Assembly (NCBI RefSeq): GCF_021869535.1
Contig: NW_026262581.1
Location: 79,699,955 to 79,763,954 of the forward strand
From: Mytilus californianus
Lineage: Eukaryota > Mollusca > Bivalvia > Mytilida > Mytilidae
Direction: 5' to 3'
Length of the DNA: 64,000 bases
Shown: positions 61,455-64,000 of the stretch, one piece after another
How the letters are laid out: every line of letters begins with the position of its first letter
Position numbering within the stretch: the stretch's first letter is position 1
Translations under genes and position numbers: made by a program
The notes under the pieces: generated by a model
The model's input: only the letters and a program-made list of their open reading frames with translations
What the model was told of the DNA's origin: nothing
The model's database searches: none

Positions 61455-62735
61455 TAGCAGAAGAACTTTAACAAAATTTAGGCTGAGTAACCACAGTTTG
61501 AGAATAGAAACTGGGAGATATGAACGGAAACTAAATACAATATCAAGAAAACTTGAGCTTTTGCCCAGATGTTAAAGGCTCTATCAACACTGTTGAAATA
61601 ACTTAATAGAAAATGAACTGCATTTTGTTTTATCGTGCCCCAAATCCACAATCTGAATATTTTGTTTGATTTCACCAAGAAGTGAATTATTGGGGTTCTT
61701 TAATATGCAGAATCTAGCCGTGTATATTTAGATTTTTGATTTTGGGAATGGTTTTCAAATTGGTCCACATTAAAGTCCAAAGGGTCCAAAACTAAACTTA
61801 GTTTGATTTTAGCAAAATTGAATTCAAGAGGTTCTTGAATCTAAACATGTATTTAGATTTTTGATTTTGGTCCCCGTTATCAAATTGGTCCACATTGAGA
61901 TCCAAAGGGTTCAAAACTGAAGTTTGTTTGATTTCATCAAAAATTGAATTCTTGTTTTTTTTATATGCTGTTTCTGACCATGTTTTTAGATTTTAAATAT
62001 AAGACCATGGTAGCTAAATGTCCAATTTCAAAATTTCAAGTTCTTAAACCACATTCATTCTTTGTCAGAAACTATGTTATGTCAAATATTTAATATCAAT
62101 CCAAATCAGAGATGTATTGCACAATCAATAGAAATTGTAAGTCGAGTCAGAGTTAAAAATAGATGCAGCATCAAATATAATGTTAGAGAAGAAATTAGGT
62201 ATCAATGCAGTTTGAATTTTACGGTTAATTATTAGATATTTTGAAAAATAATAAGAAGGAAGTTTGATGAGGAATGATATTTTGGAAAATTATTTTTTTT
62301 TTTCATTTTCTTCTAAATTTTTTGGAAAAACTTTCATGGTAGGTTTGTTTGTTATTCTGTAAACATTAATTTTCAGAATGCTTTATTTATCTATTTTTTT
62401 GATGAAGTGAACCCTTTAAAAACTAATTATATTTTCCATTAATAAATAACTAAATTAAATTCTTAGTGAACTTGAATATACTGAATCTAACCGTGTACTT
62501 AGATTTTGGATATTGGGCCATTAAATAAGTAAAAGTCCAATTTCATATTTTTAAGTTCTTTGATCTCATTAATTCTGTGTCGGAAACCTTTGCTGAGTCA
62601 AATTTTTAATCACAATCCTATTTGAAAGCTGTATCAAGCTGGAAAGTTGTGTCAATACTTGCTCCAATTGTTTAGGATTCGACATCTGCGGTCGTATCAA
62701 GCTACGCCCAGCGGAGCATTTTACTAATCATGTTT
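61455..62735 (+). repeat. Mussel repeat with ~135 bp tandem core
   Basis: Core units near 61682, 61820, 61952 and a later one near 62460 share GAATTCTTG(A/G)GGTTCTT-like starts, TTAGATTTTTGATTTTGG, TCAAATTGGTCCACATT and TCCAAAGGGT. The end has GGATTCGACATCTGCGGTCG and CTACGCCCAGCGGAGC near 62675-62720. Confidence 0.8.
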
Positions 62736-62964
62736 CTATATTTGTTTTTAATCATTTTGTAATTACTAACAATCAGTCATTTTTATTTTTCAATCATTAA
62801 CAATCAGTACGTATGTTAGATTGCATGTGTTATGTTGTAGATATTGTATAAAACTTTGTGATTTGTATTGATTTATATAAGAAAAGAAAGAAAAAAAAGC
62901 ATATTTCATTTTTATGTCTCATTTAAAGGTAATGCCCCTTTAAAAATGATCGCAGTGACTGAAT

Positions 62965-63060
62965 GAAAGTTTGAGGTCTTAACCTATTTACAAGAAATAA
63001 GCGCCATCTTAAACCCAAATATCAGGTTATAAAGTTTACTTTTCATAACTAAAATCCACC
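62965..63060 (+). repeat. Fragment resembling the tail of RT element copy 1
   Basis: AGTTTGAGGTCTTAACCTAT, then ACAAGAAATAAGCGCCATCT and AAACCCAAATAT, parallels 45530-45600. Confidence 0.6.
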
Positions 63061-63255
63061 TGCATTATCCATGGAAATAACTACTTTGACACTTTACCCA
63101 AGTGTTCTTATCAAATATGTAAATACTGCAATTGAGAATCATAGAGAAAAGAATATCATATTCAAAAACATAAAATACACCCTTTTACTCGTATAGGGTG
63201 GTTCATTTTAAAATGTGTTTATTCAATCGATTTGAAATATATTGATCTTTTTCAG

Positions 63256-63327
63256 GATTGACATTTGAAACATCCAACATTATGAGAAAGATTGCAATAT
63301 TCCTTATAATTGTGCTTGTTATTGCTG
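63256..63327 (+). CDS. Signal-peptide exon of a putative secreted peptide gene (partial)
   Basis: A good acceptor (CTTTTTCAG ending at 63255) leads to a short leader and ATG at 63282. The coding part reads MRKIAIFLIIVLVIA, a classic signal peptide with a basic N-terminus and an unbroken hydrophobic core, and stops in phase 1 at a GTAAGT donor (63328). A signal peptide on its own exon with a phase 1 intron is the usual layout of small cysteine-rich secreted peptides, including molluscan antimicrobial peptides. The mature peptide is not in the window, so the product is unknown. Confidence 0.6.
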
Positions 63328-63369
63328 GTAAGTTTGAACTCACCTTGTAAGTAGTAGTATTTCTATTTA

Positions 63370-63900
63370 TTATACCCCCGCAAACAAAGTTTAGGGTGTA
63401 TACTAGAATCACCATGTCCGACTGTCCGTCCGTCCGTCCTTCCGTCTGTCTGTTCCGATTCGTGTCCGGTGCATAACTTTTGTTCAGTAAACTTAGGTTA
63501 ATTAAACTTAGTATGCAGTTGCATCATGGGCTGATGTCTGTCATATACCAAAGTACGATCACTCTGACCATAAATTTGACCTTTGATCCTATGATGGTAA
63601 AACCTTATCTAATTAGTGTCCGGCTCATATCTTTTGTATCGTAAATCTTTAACCGATTAACCAAACTTGATGGGGTTGCATCATGGGCATGGTGTTAAAG
63701 TTCAAATTCAAGGTCAGAGTGACCTGACTCTGATATATGCCCCCTATTCCAACCCCTGATGTATCAGCATACCACATTTAATCAACCTTAGTTCTATGGT
63801 ACAAAACGGTCAGGAATCTACTTCGTCAAAATTATCTCCCCATTACGCCACCTCATGAGTTGTAAGCAATTGTAGGGATGACGCTCCTGAAAACTGACAA
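63370..63900 (+). repeat. TATACCCCCGC-type dispersed repeat
   Basis: Begins TTATACCCCCGCAAACAAAG and contains a (GTCC)n-like run near 63415-63450 and GGTTGCATCATGGGC twice (about 63520 and 63673). I recognise the start from many marine invertebrate genomes. It would lie in the intron after the signal-peptide exon. Confidence 0.65.
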
Positions 63901-64000
63901 ATTTATCAATATAGCATCATTACAATTCTTACAAGACAGTTTTATTCTAAAAAGACAAATGTATCTACTAGATATTAAGCATCGATTAATGTACTTTTAG

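Overview
The window looks like nuclear DNA from a marine bivalve, most likely a mussel close to Mytilus. The grounds are AT-rich sequence, spliceosomal introns with GTAAGT-type donors, and many repeat families that I recognise by memory as typical of mussel genomes. This taxonomic call is inference; no database was searched. There are no bacterial-type operons, and I saw no CRISPR array and no rRNA or tRNA gene.

One gene can be followed from start to stop. It is a plus-strand, multi-exon gene from the ATG at 763 to the TAA at 21269. It encodes a 429-residue protein with seven GPGxY (sperm-tail PG-rich) repeats and best fits CIMAP2, also called LEXM or C1orf177, a predicted ciliary/flagellar microtubule-associated protein. 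Each of the seven PG repeats opens its own exon, and the introns between them are all phase 0. An extra exon-like block near 8639-8697 does not fit the frame and needs transcript evidence. The introns hold mobile DNA: a SINE-like element (8230-8500), a 4.8 kb terminal-inverted-repeat element with TTAA ends (10378-15206), a hAT-like miniature element with perfect 18 bp inverted repeats (18546-18793), and several tandem arrays.

From about 24 kb to 63 kb no complete protein gene is convincing. The main structure is an old direct segmental duplication: 28.6-29.4 kb plus 36.7-43.8 kb matches 54.8-61.45 kb (with 52.67-52.8 kb). Because the two copies act as empty-site controls for each other, several mobile insertions can be bounded, including a TA-flanked 0.9 kb element (40354-41246), a hairpin element (about 40192-40314), a TA-flanked palindromic element (55914-56115) and a 318 bp insertion with TTGATA repeats (60471-60788). 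Both copies keep a 34-codon reading frame with identical ends despite compensating indels.

Three decayed copies of one reverse-transcriptase family, resembling Penelope-like elements, lie at 44.07-45.56 kb (+), 51.94-52.67 kb (-) and 53.27-54.72 kb (-). A 32 bp minisatellite of nine nearly identical units is at 46336-46623. Near the right edge, an exon at 63256-63327 encodes a clean signal peptide followed by a phase 1 GTAAGT donor. It is probably the first coding exon of a secreted peptide gene that continues beyond the window.
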